From Candidatus Delongbacteria bacterium (GTDB lineage Bacteria; UBA4055), in contig JAFGVM010000064.1 in assembly GCA_016937995.1 (NCBI GenBank), positions 1-64,000 of the forward strand: DNA of 64,000 bases. Direction: 5' to 3'. Numbering within the stretch: position 1 is the first letter of the stretch; each line of letters begins with the position of its first letter. A program made the position numbers and the translations under genes. The notes beneath the pieces are model-generated. The model ran no database searches. It was not told where the DNA came from and saw only the letters and a program-made list of their open reading frames with translations. Below, in pieces: positions 41,954-50,522 of the stretch.

Positions 41954-43258
41954 CTAACGGGATGTTTTAAGCGCTTTATACCATTTTTTCTTTGTATTAT
42001 TTTCGTGTGATTTGCTTTTCCCGGGTTCTGTTGATCTTTTTTGCCTAGGTTGTTTGACCGGTTTAACAGGATCATGGTCGATCAACGGGAAAGGATGGTC
42101 TTCAATTACTTCTATTTTCTTGTTTATCAATTTCTCAATATCTTTGAGAAAAGGTTTTTCATCAGCATCACAAAATGAAATTGCTGTTCCCTCAGCTCCC
42201 GCTCTTGCTGTTCTGCCTATTCGATGAACATAAGTCTCTGAAATATTAGGTATCTCATAATTGATCACGTACTCCATATCATCAATATCAATACCTCGGG
42301 CCGCAATATCTGTTGCCAATAATACCCTTGTTGTTTTAGCTTTAAAATTCGCTAATGCTTTCTGTCTTGCATTTTGAGATTTGTTGCCATGTATAGCTTC
42401 AGCCTTTATATTGTTTTTATGCATGATCTTCACAAGTTTGTCAGCCCCGTACTTTGTTCTGGTAAAAACCAGTGCTGAGTTGATGTTTTCATCTTTTAGA
42501 ACATCAAGAAGTAATGCACTTTTGTTACCTTTATCAACAAAGTAAACGCATTGTTTTACAATTTCTACTGTGGACGAAACTGGTGTAACTGAAATATGTG
42601 CAGGATCATTCAAAATAGTGGCAGCAAGAGTAACTATTTCTTGAGGCATTGTTGCTGAGAAGAAGAGTGACTGTCTTTTCTTTGGAAGTTCGGCTATCAT
42701 TTTTTTTACATCGTGAATGAATCCCATATCAAGCATTCTATCTGCTTCGTCCAAAACGAAATATTTTATATTCCGTAATGTTAAAACCCCCTGGTTCATA
42801 AGATCCAGAAGCCTTCCGGGTGTTGCAACTACAACATCTACACCGGATTGTAACGAACTTACCTGAGAATGTTGTTTTACTCCACCAAAGATCACAGCAT
42901 GTTTAATTCCTGTATGCCTTCCATAAGCCGCAAAGCTTTCTCCGATCTGGATTGCAAGTTCTCTTGTCGGAGTGACGATCAGTGACTTGATTTTTCTCTT
43001 ATCTTCGTAATTTCTATTGGTTTCTAACAATTGCAATATTGGAATCGCAAATGCAGCAGTTTTACCTGTTCCGGTCTGAGCACATCCGAGGACATCCGAT
43101 CCTTTCAGGACTATAGGAATACATTGTTCCTGTATCGGTGTAGGTATGGAATAACCTTCTTCTTTTATAGCTTTTAAAATGGGTTTGATGATGTTCAGTG
43201 ATTGAAATTGTATCTCATGTTCGTGCGTCTTAGGTTTAATTTCTTTTATTTTTGTCAA
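41954..43258 (-). CDS. DEAD-box ATP-dependent RNA helicase
   Basis: A 434-residue DEAD-box protein of the RhlE type. Motifs in order: F...NI Q motif with PTPIQEQCIPIVL, AQTGTGKT (motif I), PTRELAIQ, GG, ATPGRLLDLM, LDEADRMLDMGF (motif II), FFSATM (III), VFTRTK, ATDIAARGIDI (V), HRIGRTARAG (VI), then a ~60-residue basic tail ending KKKWYKALKTSR. I start at TTG 43258, with AGAGGA 8 nt upstream, not at the ATG 45 nt earlier, whose extra residues (MIRWCQVTKLKRKLN) are translated from recN in another frame. It still overlaps the recN end by 23 nt, so the two are coupled. Confidence 0.93.
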   Translation of the reverse strand: MTKIKEIKPKTHEHEIQFQSLNIIKPILKAIKEEGYSIPTPIQEQCIPIVLKGSDVLGCAQTGTGKTAAFAIPILQLLETNRNYEDKRKIKSLIVTPTRELAIQIGESFAAYGRHTGIKHAVIFGGVKQHSQVSSLQSGVDVVVATPGRLLDLMNQGVLTLRNIKYFVLDEADRMLDMGFIHDVKKMIAELPKKRQSLFFSATMPQEIVTLAATILNDPAHISVTPVSSTVEIVKQCVYFVDKGNKSALLLDVLKDENINSALVFTRTKYGADKLVKIMHKNNIKAEAIHGNKSQNARQKALANFKAKTTRVLLATDIAARGIDIDDMEYVINYEIPNISETYVHRIGRTARAGAEGTAISFCDADEKPFLKDIEKLINKKIEVIEDHPFPLIDHDPVKPVKQPRQKRSTEPGKSKSHENNTKKKWYKALKTSR

Positions 43259-44879
43259 GTTTAATTTCCTCTTTAGTTTTGTCACTTGACACCAGCGAAT
43301 CAATTTCTTTTAATCTATCCGATCCTTCAAGTTTCTTGATTTTCACCATAGTTTTATTGTTATTAACTTCTTTTCTGACAGAGAAATGGTGAATTCCCTT
43401 TGAAGCTATTGCAGGAAGGTGAGTAATTACAAATAACTGTTTATTTTTTGATAGAGCTTCAAGTTTTGCTCCGACCTTTTCAGCGATCCTTCCACTGATA
43501 CCTGAATCTATCTCATCAAATATAAGTATGTTGATACCTTTCTTCTTACTTATGATATTTTTTATAGCAAGCATGATCCTTGAAACTTCACCACCGGAAA
43601 CTATCTTTGACAGTGGTTTGGAATCCTCTCCGATATTGGTTCTGATGAAAAGCTCAATATCATCCATTCCATTCTCAGAGATATCTTTCTCGCTGAAAAC
43701 AAAGCTTATCTCAGCAGCCGAAAGACCGACATCATCAAATTCCTGATTGATCCTTTTGACAAGGTCTTTTGAACCGGTTTTTCTCTGTTCACTGATTTCA
43801 GAACAAACGACTTTTAGCTGATCTTCAGTATTTTTAATTTCTTTATTTAATTTTTCAATATCAAAAGAGATATTTTCAATGGATTCCAACTGACCATTGA
43901 TCTCATCAAGGTATTTTATTACATCTTCAATTTCCGGACCGAATTTCTTCTTTAATTTCGAAAGTTTATTTAGTCTGTCATTCAAATAAACAAATCTCTC
44001 CTCATCGAATTCCAAACCGTTAACATATCTTGAAGCAGAGTCATTCAGTTCGGAGAAAGTTGCATAAGCTGAGTCGATGTCTTTATCGAATTCAAGGAAT
44101 TCCGGGTTTATTCCGGATAATTCTTCACATTTATTCTTCAGTGTATCTATGGCAGAAAGAACAGAATTCGGGGATCCTGAGATCAAGTGGTCTATATGAT
44201 CTGAAGTTTTCTTTAAATTTTCAATGTTTTCAAGTTCTCTCAGCTCTTTGTCTACTTGGGTATCTTCGTCATTCTCAGGTGATATCTCTTCAATTTCTTT
44301 CTTGTGATATTCAAGCAACTCTTTTTTATCTTTGAGTTCGTTCTCTTCTCTGATAGTTTTTTCAAGTTCTTTCTTAAAGTTAATTAACTTTAAATATATT
44401 TTTGAAATTCCACCGGTGTTGATATCAAGGTAATTATCTAAAATTGATAAATGATTATTCTTATCCAGCAGAGACTGATGTTCGTGCTGTCCATGTACGT
44501 CGATTAATTTTTTTCCAATCTCAGTTAGTATATCGATCTTAACAGGGGAATCATTTATAAATGCTCTGCTTCGATTACTACTGTTAAGTTCTCTTCTGAT
44601 GATCAAAGGATCTTCAAAAAGTATATAATCGTTATCAGAGAGGATTTTTTTTACTTCATCATCAAGGTTGATAAATTCAGCTTCGACTGTTAATTTATCT
44701 TCACCTGTTCGTATCAGAGTTGTATCGATCCGGTTCCCAAGTATCAGGTTCAATGATGCAATAATAATAGATTTTCCGGCACCTGTTTCACCGGTTAAAA
44801 TATTAAGACCATCATGAGGAATGAATTCAAGATGGTCTATAATTGCAAGATTATCTATTGTGAGTTTGCTTAGAAGCAT
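43236..44879 (-). CDS. recN: DNA repair protein RecN
   Basis: A 547-residue SMC-like ATPase of double-strand-break repair. Walker A GETGAGKS at 30-37 follows the typical N terminus MLLSKLTIDNLAIIDHLEF. A VHGQHEHQSLLD segment near 145, a long coiled coil (~160-340), the signature SGGEVSRIMLAIK and Walker B ILIFDEIDSGISGRIAEKVG with ITHLPAIASKGIHHFSV complete the family features. The length is close to E. coli RecN (553). Its 3' end overlaps the DEAD-box gene, which suggests one transcript. The 255 nt upstream (44880-45134) hold only the divergent promoters. Confidence 0.95.
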   Translation of the reverse strand: MLLSKLTIDNLAIIDHLEFIPHDGLNILTGETGAGKSIIIASLNLILGNRIDTTLIRTGEDKLTVEAEFINLDDEVKKILSDNDYILFEDPLIIRRELNSSNRSRAFINDSPVKIDILTEIGKKLIDVHGQHEHQSLLDKNNHLSILDNYLDINTGGISKIYLKLINFKKELEKTIREENELKDKKELLEYHKKEIEEISPENDEDTQVDKELRELENIENLKKTSDHIDHLISGSPNSVLSAIDTLKNKCEELSGINPEFLEFDKDIDSAYATFSELNDSASRYVNGLEFDEERFVYLNDRLNKLSKLKKKFGPEIEDVIKYLDEINGQLESIENISFDIEKLNKEIKNTEDQLKVVCSEISEQRKTGSKDLVKRINQEFDDVGLSAAEISFVFSEKDISENGMDDIELFIRTNIGEDSKPLSKIVSGGEVSRIMLAIKNIISKKKGINILIFDEIDSGISGRIAEKVGAKLEALSKNKQLFVITHLPAIASKGIHHFSVRKEVNNNKTMVKIKKLEGSDRLKEIDSLVSSDKTKEEIKLDKNKRN

Positions 44880-45094
44880 GGTAGTTGCTCTAACTCGGTT
44901 TTATTTTATTTGTATGACTGCTTATATTCATGACTTGTAATATAAAAGAATAAACTACTTTTGCAATTCATTTATTTGATCTGTCAAAAATCTTCAAATT
45001 AATCTACACATTTTCTTCTGATACACAAGGGTATTCTAAGGTAGATTAAATTTAATTATTCTCTTGATTTGCTAGAGAATCGGTTTTATTATTG

Positions 45095-45131
45095 TATAAT
45101 TATTAAGTAACAAAATATTTAAGAGGAGTTC
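45095..45131 (+). promoter_or_regulatory. -10 box and ribosome-binding site of the SUMF1-type lipoprotein gene
   Basis: TATAAT at 45095-45100 is a perfect -10 box, but no good -35 lies 16-18 nt upstream. AAGAGGAG at 45120-45127 is a strong ribosome-binding site for the ATG at 45135. Confidence 0.5.
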
Positions 45132-45134
45132 AAA

Positions 45135-46277
45135 ATGAAAAGATTAATTGTAGCTCTTGTAGTAATAGTGTTATTTTTATTGATCTTCACATCATGCAGT
45201 GATGACAGCAGTTCTGAACCGGGCAATAAAGCTCCTGTAATTACCAGTATCGTATCAAATCCAGCCACAGTTGAGTTAGGGCAGACAGCTACAGTTACGT
45301 GTACAGCTTCAGATGCAGATGTGGATGTTTTAACTTATTCATGGAACAATACAGGTGGAACTATTTCAGGAAGTGGATCAAGTATCACATGGACTGCACC
45401 TGACACAGTAGGGAATTATAGTGTTACTTGTGAAGTCAGCGACGGGGAAGACTCAGTGAATGACGGAGTTAATATAAGTACTTTTGAAACTGCAATACCC
45501 GGTGCAATGGTTTCTGTTACTGGTGGTACTTTCACTATGACCGATCCTTCTAAGCAGACTTATGTGACTGTTACAGTTAGTGACTTTAGCATTGGAAAGT
45601 ATGAAGTTACTCAGAAAGAGTGGGTAGATTTAATGGGCAGTAATCCTGCGTCTTATGATCCTACGAACAATATTGGAGTTGGAGATAATAATCCTGTTTT
45701 TCATATCGGCTGGTTCGATATTCTTGTTTTCTGCAACCAAAAAAGTATGGCAGACAGTTTAACCCCGTGTTATTCTATAAATGGTTCGACAGATCCTGAC
45801 AACTGGGGTGTTAGACCAATTTATAGCTCTGATCCGACTTTTGCAGCATGGAATGCAGTAATATGTGACTGGGATGCTACAGGTTACAGAATGCCGACTG
45901 AAGCAGAATGGGAATTCGCAGCAAGAGGTGGAGTAAACTGGACGGATGATTATACTTACAGCGGAAGTAATATTATTGGTGATGTAGCCTGGTATAATGA
46001 TAACTCAGGTAGTGAACTTCATATTATCGGAACCAAATTACCTAATCAACTTGGTATTTATGATATGACAGGTAATCTTTACGAATACTGCTGGGACTGG
46101 TATGCTGCTTATACTGATAATGCTACTGATCCTACAGGAGCACCGACCGGAGATATGCGTATTGTAAGAGGCGGTTCGTGGATGAGTATTCCTGAAAATT
46201 GTGTCGTTAACGGACGCTACAGAGAGTATCCGAATACAAATTATGATTATAATGGTTTTAGACTGGTTAAAAGATAA
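45135..46277 (+). CDS. Lipoprotein with Ig/PKD-like domain and SUMF1 (formylglycine-enzyme-like) domain
   Basis: A 380-residue exported protein. The signal ends at a lipobox (LIFTSC, Cys ~20). Residues ~33-118 form an Ig/PKD-like domain (APVITSIVSNPATVELGQ, VTCEVSDGEDSVND). Residues ~125-380 form a SUMF1/FGE-sulfatase domain: IGKYEVTQKEWVDLMGSNP, YRMPTEAEWEFAARGG, GNLYEYCWDWY, RIVRGGSW and YNGFRLVKR. The paired Cys of true formylglycine-generating enzymes are not both present (MSIPENCVVN has one), so this is more likely a structural, binding or unrelated enzymatic member, as is usual in FCB lipoproteins. A strong terminator follows. Confidence 0.85.
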   Translation: MKRLIVALVVIVLFLLIFTSCSDDSSSEPGNKAPVITSIVSNPATVELGQTATVTCTASDADVDVLTYSWNNTGGTISGSGSSITWTAPDTVGNYSVTCEVSDGEDSVNDGVNISTFETAIPGAMVSVTGGTFTMTDPSKQTYVTVTVSDFSIGKYEVTQKEWVDLMGSNPASYDPTNNIGVGDNNPVFHIGWFDILVFCNQKSMADSLTPCYSINGSTDPDNWGVRPIYSSDPTFAAWNAVICDWDATGYRMPTEAEWEFAARGGVNWTDDYTYSGSNIIGDVAWYNDNSGSELHIIGTKLPNQLGIYDMTGNLYEYCWDWYAAYTDNATDPTGAPTGDMRIVRGGSWMSIPENCVVNGRYREYPNTNYDYNGFRLVKR

Positions 46278-46282
46278 AATAG

Positions 46283-46309
46283 AAAAGCCCCGATTATGGG
46301 GCTTTTTAA
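46283..46309 (+). terminator. Rho-independent terminator
   Basis: AAAAGCCCC-GATTAT-GGGGCTTTT, a 9-bp perfect stem with a T-run, 5 nt after the lipoprotein stop. Its A-rich left arm could serve the convergent hcp transcript as well. Confidence 0.85.
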
Positions 46310-46311
46310 TT

Positions 46312-46337
46312 AGATTCTGAAACAAGTTCAGAATGAC
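46312..46337 (+). repeat. AGAT...ATGAC hairpin element
   Basis: AGATTCTGAA and TTCAGAATGACG enclose ACAAG. It is the closest relative of the copy at 23712-23738 and lies between the convergent lipoprotein and hcp genes. Confidence 0.7.
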
Positions 46338-46347
46338 GATAATTTTA

Positions 46348-48018
46348 TTACTTACCTGCCATCATAGCTTCTACATCACCTTTTACATCACCAATAGGCT
46401 TGATATTGAAATTCTGTACAAGGACATTTATAACATTTGGCGATAAAAATGCTGGAAGGGTTGGTCCTAAGCGGATCCCTTTAACACCAAGATGCAATAA
46501 TGCAAGTAATACGGTCACAGCTTTCTGCTCATACCATGCAATATCGAATGAAATTGGAAGTTCATTGATATCTTCAAGTCCGAATACTTCTTTCAATTTC
46601 AGAGCTATCACAGCTAGAGAATATGAATCGTTACACTGACCGGCATCGAGTACTCTCGGGATTCCGCCGATGTCACCAAGGTCAAGTTTGTTGTAACGGT
46701 ACTTGGCACATCCTGCGGTCAGGATTATAGTGTCTTTCGGAAGTTCTTTTGCTACTTCAGTGAAATAATCTCTCGAATCATGTCTTCCGTCGCAACCCGC
46801 CATTACAACAAATCTCTTGATAGCTCCGGACTTGACCGCTTCAACGACCTTGTCAGCCAGCGCGATGACCTGAGCGTGAGCGAATCCGCCGACGATATTT
46901 CCTGTCTCGATTTCTGTCGGTGCCGGTAAAGTCTTTGCCAGTGCGATCACTTCGGAGAAATCTTTCGCTTCGCCTTTAGCAGGTATAGCAATATGTTTCA
47001 CACTGTCAAAACCGACATTATTAGTTGTGAAAACCCTGTTCTTATAAGAATCTTTTGGAGGGATCAAGCAATTAGTTGTCAAGATTATTGCTCCATTGAA
47101 TGATTCGAATTCAGTTCCCTGTTTCCACCATGCATTTCCATAGTTGCCTACGAAATGATCATATTTCTTGAAAGCAGGATAATAGTTTGCAGGAAGCATT
47201 TCACTGTGCGTATATACATCAACTCCGGTTCCTTCAGTTTGCTTTAACAATTGCTCCATATCTAACAGATCATGTCCTGAAATTAAGATAGCAGGATTAT
47301 TTCTAACACCGATATTTACTTCAGTGATCTCAGGATTTCCATAAGCTTCTGTATTTGCAGTATCTAAGGCAGCCATTGCATCAACTGAATATTTCCCGGC
47401 TTCCATTACTAACCCAACAAGGTCCATCACTTCCAGAGAATCATCCAGAGTTGCAAGAAGTCCTTTTTCCATGAACATTACTATCTCTTTCACTTCCTTA
47501 CCAAGTCTTAGTGCATGATCAGCATAAGCAGCCATACCTTTGATTCCAATTGTAAGCAGTTCTCTCAATGAACGGATATCCTCATTCTCAGTTCTCAAAA
47601 CACCGACCTGAGTAGCTTTTTCATCAATATTCTCATCTGTTACAAAGAAAGTTGCAGCATCATGCTGTCCCAATTCTCCAACATCAATTCCCATTTCAGC
47701 TACTTTCTTTTTTCCCATCTCACGCATCTCGATAGTTTCCTTGATCGCTTTTACTAAGTAATTTCTGTCGAAATTTGCATTAGTTATTGTCGAGAACAGC
47801 ATCTCAAGGATAAATTTATCCATTTCGTTGCAGGATTCTGCGTATTCCTTTCTTGTTTCCAGTGAAGCACCTGCCCTGAAGATAAGCATTCCTTTTAATG
47901 CGTGGATCAGAAGATCCTGTAAATTTGCTACATCTGCAGTTTTTCCGCAGAATCCTTTGGCGTAAGAACAGCCTTTGTTGCCGATTGTTTCCTGGCATTG
48001 AAAACAGTACATACTCAT
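46348..48018 (-). CDS. hcp: Hydroxylamine reductase / hybrid-cluster protein Hcp
   Basis: A 556-residue hybrid-cluster protein, which carries a [4Fe-4S] cluster and an Fe-S-O hybrid cluster and acts on NO or hydroxylamine. The N-terminal Cys motif is Cys5-x2-Cys8-x8-Cys17-x6-Cys24, the spacing of the anaerobe-type (class I) proteins. Hybrid-cluster ligands appear in [12 protein letters not shown] (His), [48 protein letters not shown] and the late [12 protein letters not shown] (Glu). AAGGAG precedes the ATG. It is the last gene of a minus-strand set with two cupins, an iron-sulfur protein and a TetR regulator, which suggests a stress-response operon against nitrosative compounds. Confidence 0.95.
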   Translation of the reverse strand: MSMYCFQCQETIGNKGCSYAKGFCGKTADVANLQDLLIHALKGMLIFRAGASLETRKEYAESCNEMDKFILEMLFSTITNANFDRNYLVKAIKETIEMREMGKKKVAEMGIDVGELGQHDAATFFVTDENIDEKATQVGVLRTENEDIRSLRELLTIGIKGMAAYADHALRLGKEVKEIVMFMEKGLLATLDDSLEVMDLVGLVMEAGKYSVDAMAALDTANTEAYGNPEITEVNIGVRNNPAILISGHDLLDMEQLLKQTEGTGVDVYTHSEMLPANYYPAFKKYDHFVGNYGNAWWKQGTEFESFNGAIILTTNCLIPPKDSYKNRVFTTNNVGFDSVKHIAIPAKGEAKDFSEVIALAKTLPAPTEIETGNIVGGFAHAQVIALADKVVEAVKSGAIKRFVVMAGCDGRHDSRDYFTEVAKELPKDTIILTAGCAKYRYNKLDLGDIGGIPRVLDAGQCNDSYSLAVIALKLKEVFGLEDINELPISFDIAWYEQKAVTVLLALLHLGVKGIRLGPTLPAFLSPNVINVLVQNFNIKPIGDVKGDVEAMMAGK

Positions 48019-48193
48019 TATAACTCCTTTTTTTTAGTTTAAATTTTATATTTCTTCGTCATAAACATAATTTGATTCACTCATTTACTGTTTGTAAACT
48101 CATTCAAAAATTTTCTTTCTTCTTTGAACTATTTCATTTAATTCAAAAATGTTTTAGTTAGAAGTTTTCTTAAACATAATTGCCTGAATTATT

Positions 48194-48514
48194 CTATTTG
48201 AATTTCTTTATTACTAGAACAATTATTTGTTCATCCGTATCGTTTCTCATGCCGTGAGGAATATCTCCAGGGCAAGCTATAATAGTGCCTTCTTTTGCAT
48301 TGATCTCTTTATCACCTACAGTGAAAACAGCGCTTCCTTTGTGAGCGAAGAATTCAGAGTCAAAGGGTGTTTTGTGAGGTTTTAGATATGATTTAGGTTC
48401 AAGGGTCATGTGAATTATTTCAAAATTAGGATGAACTGTCATTTTTCTTCCTACGATTCCATCCTGATCATAGATCGGTTCAAGTTTTAATGGGTCAATA
48501 AGCTTCATAGTCAT
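48194..48514 (-). CDS. Cupin-domain protein (second of pair)
   Basis: A 106-residue single-domain cupin. The metal-binding pattern is kept in part: YLKPHKTPFDSEFFAHKGSAVFTVGDKE (motif 1) and CPGDIPHGMRNDTDE (motif 2 with PxDIPH). Small cupins may bind metals, effectors or iron-sulfur cofactors. It starts 4 nt after the other cupin gene stops. About 175 nt of A+T-rich DNA separate it from hcp. The two cupins differ enough that both may be needed. The biochemical role is unknown. Confidence 0.8.
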   Translation of the reverse strand: MTMKLIDPLKLEPIYDQDGIVGRKMTVHPNFEIIHMTLEPKSYLKPHKTPFDSEFFAHKGSAVFTVGDKEINAKEGTIIACPGDIPHGMRNDTDEQIIVLVIKKFK

Positions 48515-48518
48515 ACTC

Positions 48519-48857
48519 CTATAGAAGTTTAGTTTTATTCGTTGGTCGTGGAACTTTATTTACAAGAACTCTAAGAATAGTATCACTTTCATTGTACCAG
48601 CAGTGGGGAATATCTTTAGGACTGTCGATCAGTGTATCCTTTGTAACGACTTTCTTCTCATCTCCGATCTCAACAATACCTTCACCTTCAAGTACGTAGA
48701 AGTAAACATCAACTGGTGTTATATGCTTGATGAGTTTCTCTCCCGGTTGAAGCTGTATGTAAACTACTAATGCATTATCAGTTGAATATAGATCCCTGGC
48801 ATCAATACCATGCGGTGTATTTTTCTTTTCTATCTCTGATACTTTTATTGTCTTCAT
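48519..48857 (-). CDS. Cupin-domain protein (first of pair)
   Basis: A 112-residue cupin. Motif 1 is KLIKHITPVDVYFYVLEGEGIVEIGDEK and motif 2 is DSPKDIPHCWYNESD, so the likely metal ligands are the His of KHITPVD, the Glu of LEGEG and the His of DIPH. It is in the middle of the tetR-ferredoxin-cupin-cupin-hcp set. The ATG at 48857 has GGAG about 6 nt upstream. Cupins of this size often sit beside Hcp genes in anaerobes, to my recollection, but a precise job is not established. Confidence 0.8.
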   Translation of the reverse strand: MKTIKVSEIEKKNTPHGIDARDLYSTDNALVVYIQLQPGEKLIKHITPVDVYFYVLEGEGIVEIGDEKKVVTKDTLIDSPKDIPHCWYNESDTILRVLVNKVPRPTNKTKLL

Positions 48858-48884
48858 TTTATATCTCCAATTTTCTTAATTTAA

Positions 48885-48947
48885 AAGTCAGAAGTCAGAA
48901 GTATTTCTCAACTCACAACTCACAACTCACAACCCACAACCCACAAC
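48885..48947 (-). repeat. Heptamer tandem array (nine consecutive units)
   Basis: On the plus strand: AAGTCAG x2, AAGTATT, TCTCAAC, TCACAAC x3, CCACAAC x2, an unbroken 7-bp period over 63 nt. On the minus strand the core unit reads GTTGTGR. It fills the gap between the iron-sulfur protein and the first cupin and touches the stop codon of the former. Confidence 0.75.
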
Positions 48948-49771
48948 TACAGAATACTTCCACTTATAGATATCACATCCAGCTTTACCATTTTGCTTAC
49001 ACCTGCAATTTCAAGTGCTTTTTGTACGATGACTTCCATTCCACCACAGCAGGGAACTTCCATTCTGACAACATGGATAGACTTGATATTTTTATTTTTG
49101 AATATATATGCAAGTTTTGAAATGTATCTTTCAACTCCCTGATCAAGCTTAGGACAGAAAATTATCAGTCTTTTACCTTTTAGAAATTTTTCATGAAAAT
49201 TCGGATATGATGCCATAACTCCGTCTGCTGCAATCAGAATATCGGCATTGTCAAAACTCGGATCATTCTGATTTATCAAGTGAAGTTGAACCGGCCAATG
49301 TTTCAATTGCGACTTGCCGCTTGCAAGAACAGGTTCAATATTATGGTTATCAGGAATTGTCTGTGGAGCACTTCCAGGACATCCGCCGGTAGCACAAACG
49401 CTTGGTGCATCTCTGAATTGAGGAATATCAATACCTTTCTTAGTTAAGATCTGTATAGCCTGATTTACATATTTGTCAAGGCCGTGATCGTTCAGATGTT
49501 TCAAATGAGCTTTGATCGTATTAGTTCCGGCAGGGATAATATTTTCGATGACGAGAGCTTCATCGTATTCATCAGCCTCTCTTTCTTCAGTAGAAATTGC
49601 TCCAACAGGACAGTTACCTATACATGCTCCAAGCCCGTCACAAAATAAGTCACTGATCAATCTTGCTTTTCCATCGATCATTTGCAAAGCTCCCTCAGGA
49701 CAGTCAGGTATGCAGTTCCCGCATCCGTTACAAAGTTCAGCATCTATTTTTATTATTTGTCTTTTAGCCAT
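48947..49771 (-). CDS. Ferredoxin-domain iron-sulfur protein of the hcp operon
   Basis: A 274-residue protein. The N-terminal 60 residues are a two-cluster ferredoxin: Cys14-x2-Cys17-x2-Cys20-x3-Cys24 and a second, modified set CDGLGACIGNCP (Cys44, Cys50, Cys54), lacking one usual Cys. The C-terminal part (~120-274) has FCPKLDQGVERYISKLAYIF and RMEVPCCGGMEVIVQKAL, a segment seen in related anaerobe proteins. It contains CATGGCPGS (Cys126, Cys130) in the linker. It could donate electrons to Hcp, the role Hcr plays in enterics; this fits the operon but is inferred. Confidence 0.82.
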   Translation of the reverse strand: MAKRQIIKIDAELCNGCGNCIPDCPEGALQMIDGKARLISDLFCDGLGACIGNCPVGAISTEEREADEYDEALVIENIIPAGTNTIKAHLKHLNDHGLDKYVNQAIQILTKKGIDIPQFRDAPSVCATGGCPGSAPQTIPDNHNIEPVLASGKSQLKHWPVQLHLINQNDPSFDNADILIAADGVMASYPNFHEKFLKGKRLIIFCPKLDQGVERYISKLAYIFKNKNIKSIHVVRMEVPCCGGMEVIVQKALEIAGVSKMVKLDVISISGSIL

Positions 49772-49788
49772 TTTATATCTCCTTTTAT

Positions 49789-49929
49789 GAGACGTTGCGG
49801 TGCAACGTCTTTACGGGTTTGTCATTGCGAACCTCGGCTTGACGAGGTGTGGCAATCTCGCTCTATACTGTCATACTCGGGCTTGCCCCGGGTATCCAGG
49901 CGTATCAGAGACGCTCATGTAGAGCGTCT
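49789..49929. repeat. Composite of four dispersed palindromes between tetR and the iron-sulfur gene
   Basis: In order: GAGACG copy D (AGACGTTGC-GGT-GCAACGTCT, 49790-49810), an inverted AGAT...ATGAC element (GTCATTGC 49821-49828 to GGCAATCTC 49851-49859), a second inverted one (GTCATACTCGGGC to GCCCCGGGTATCC, 49870-49897), and GAGACG copy E (AGACGCTC-ATGTA-GAGCGTCT, 49909-49929). D and E share the flank CGTCTTTACGG. The block separates the first two genes of the operon. Confidence 0.7.
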
Positions 49930-50511
49930 TTACGGTTCGATCATTACTTTCACATTGTTCCAGAGGTTTATTCCTTCTTTTTTCAGATCGAATGCATTTC
50001 CGTTGTAACACCATTGAAGGATCAGTAGTCTCATTGAACCAACTATTGTTCTAAACACCGAAACAGGATCAAGTTCCTTTTTAATTAGTCCGGACTTTTG
50101 TCCTTCTTTGATGAATCCGGTCACAGTCCCTTTATGACCATGCATGATAGATCTTGCTTTGTTTGATAGTTCTTCATCATTAACGAAAATTCCTTCTGAG
50201 AACATTACTTTTGCCAGATCAGGATCTGAAGAGAACTTTTCGTATCTGTCGGTAAGAAATAATTCTATTTTTTCAATAGGGGAGAGAGTACTACCGGCAG
50301 GGATATCCGGCATCTCTGATATATCCTTGAAAAGGTCAAGTATTCCCATTAGAATTGCATGCTTACTTTCATAATGTCTGTATAAAGCAGCTTCGGATAC
50401 ACCTATCTTTGCAGATAAGTTCTTTGTTGTAAGGTTCTGAATCCCTTCCTGTGCAATAATTGAGATCGAAGTTTTCAGGATCTGCTTTTGTCTTTCGGTC
50501 AGTTCACTCAT
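49930..50511 (-). CDS. TetR/AcrR-family transcriptional regulator
   Basis: A 193-residue regulator with a typical TetR helix-turn-helix at ~10-55 (ILKTSISIIAQEGIQNLTTKNLSAKIGVSEAALYRHYESKHAIL, residues 11-54) and a helical ligand/dimer domain. It is first in the minus-strand set that ends in hcp. A 20-bp dyad (GTTAGT-N8-ACTAAC) lies 12 nt upstream of the ATG, so it probably represses its own transcription. The effector is unknown; nitrosative or redox signals are likely given the neighbours. Confidence 0.9.
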   Translation of the reverse strand: MSELTERQKQILKTSISIIAQEGIQNLTTKNLSAKIGVSEAALYRHYESKHAILMGILDLFKDISEMPDIPAGSTLSPIEKIELFLTDRYEKFSSDPDLAKVMFSEGIFVNDEELSNKARSIMHGHKGTVTGFIKEGQKSGLIKKELDPVSVFRTIVGSMRLLILQWCYNGNAFDLKKEGINLWNNVKVMIEP

Positions 50512-50522
50512 GATTTTTCCAT

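Noticed and set aside
43259-43303. Helicase start at 43303
   Set aside because: The 15 residues come from recN read in another frame; a ribosome-binding site fits the TTG at 43258.
48770-49120. Plus-strand 116-codon frame over the cupin/iron-sulfur boundary
   Set aside because: It reads through the heptamer array (giving NSQLTTHNPQL), which explains its openness; it is not a gene.
15203-49929. Insertion sequences or MITEs with a transposase
   Set aside because: The dispersed palindromes look mobile, but no transposase gene or clear target-site duplication is visible in this window, so I list them as repeats only.
49512-50008. Plus-strand frames across the four palindromes
   Set aside because: They translate repeat DNA and the reverse of the ferredoxin gene.
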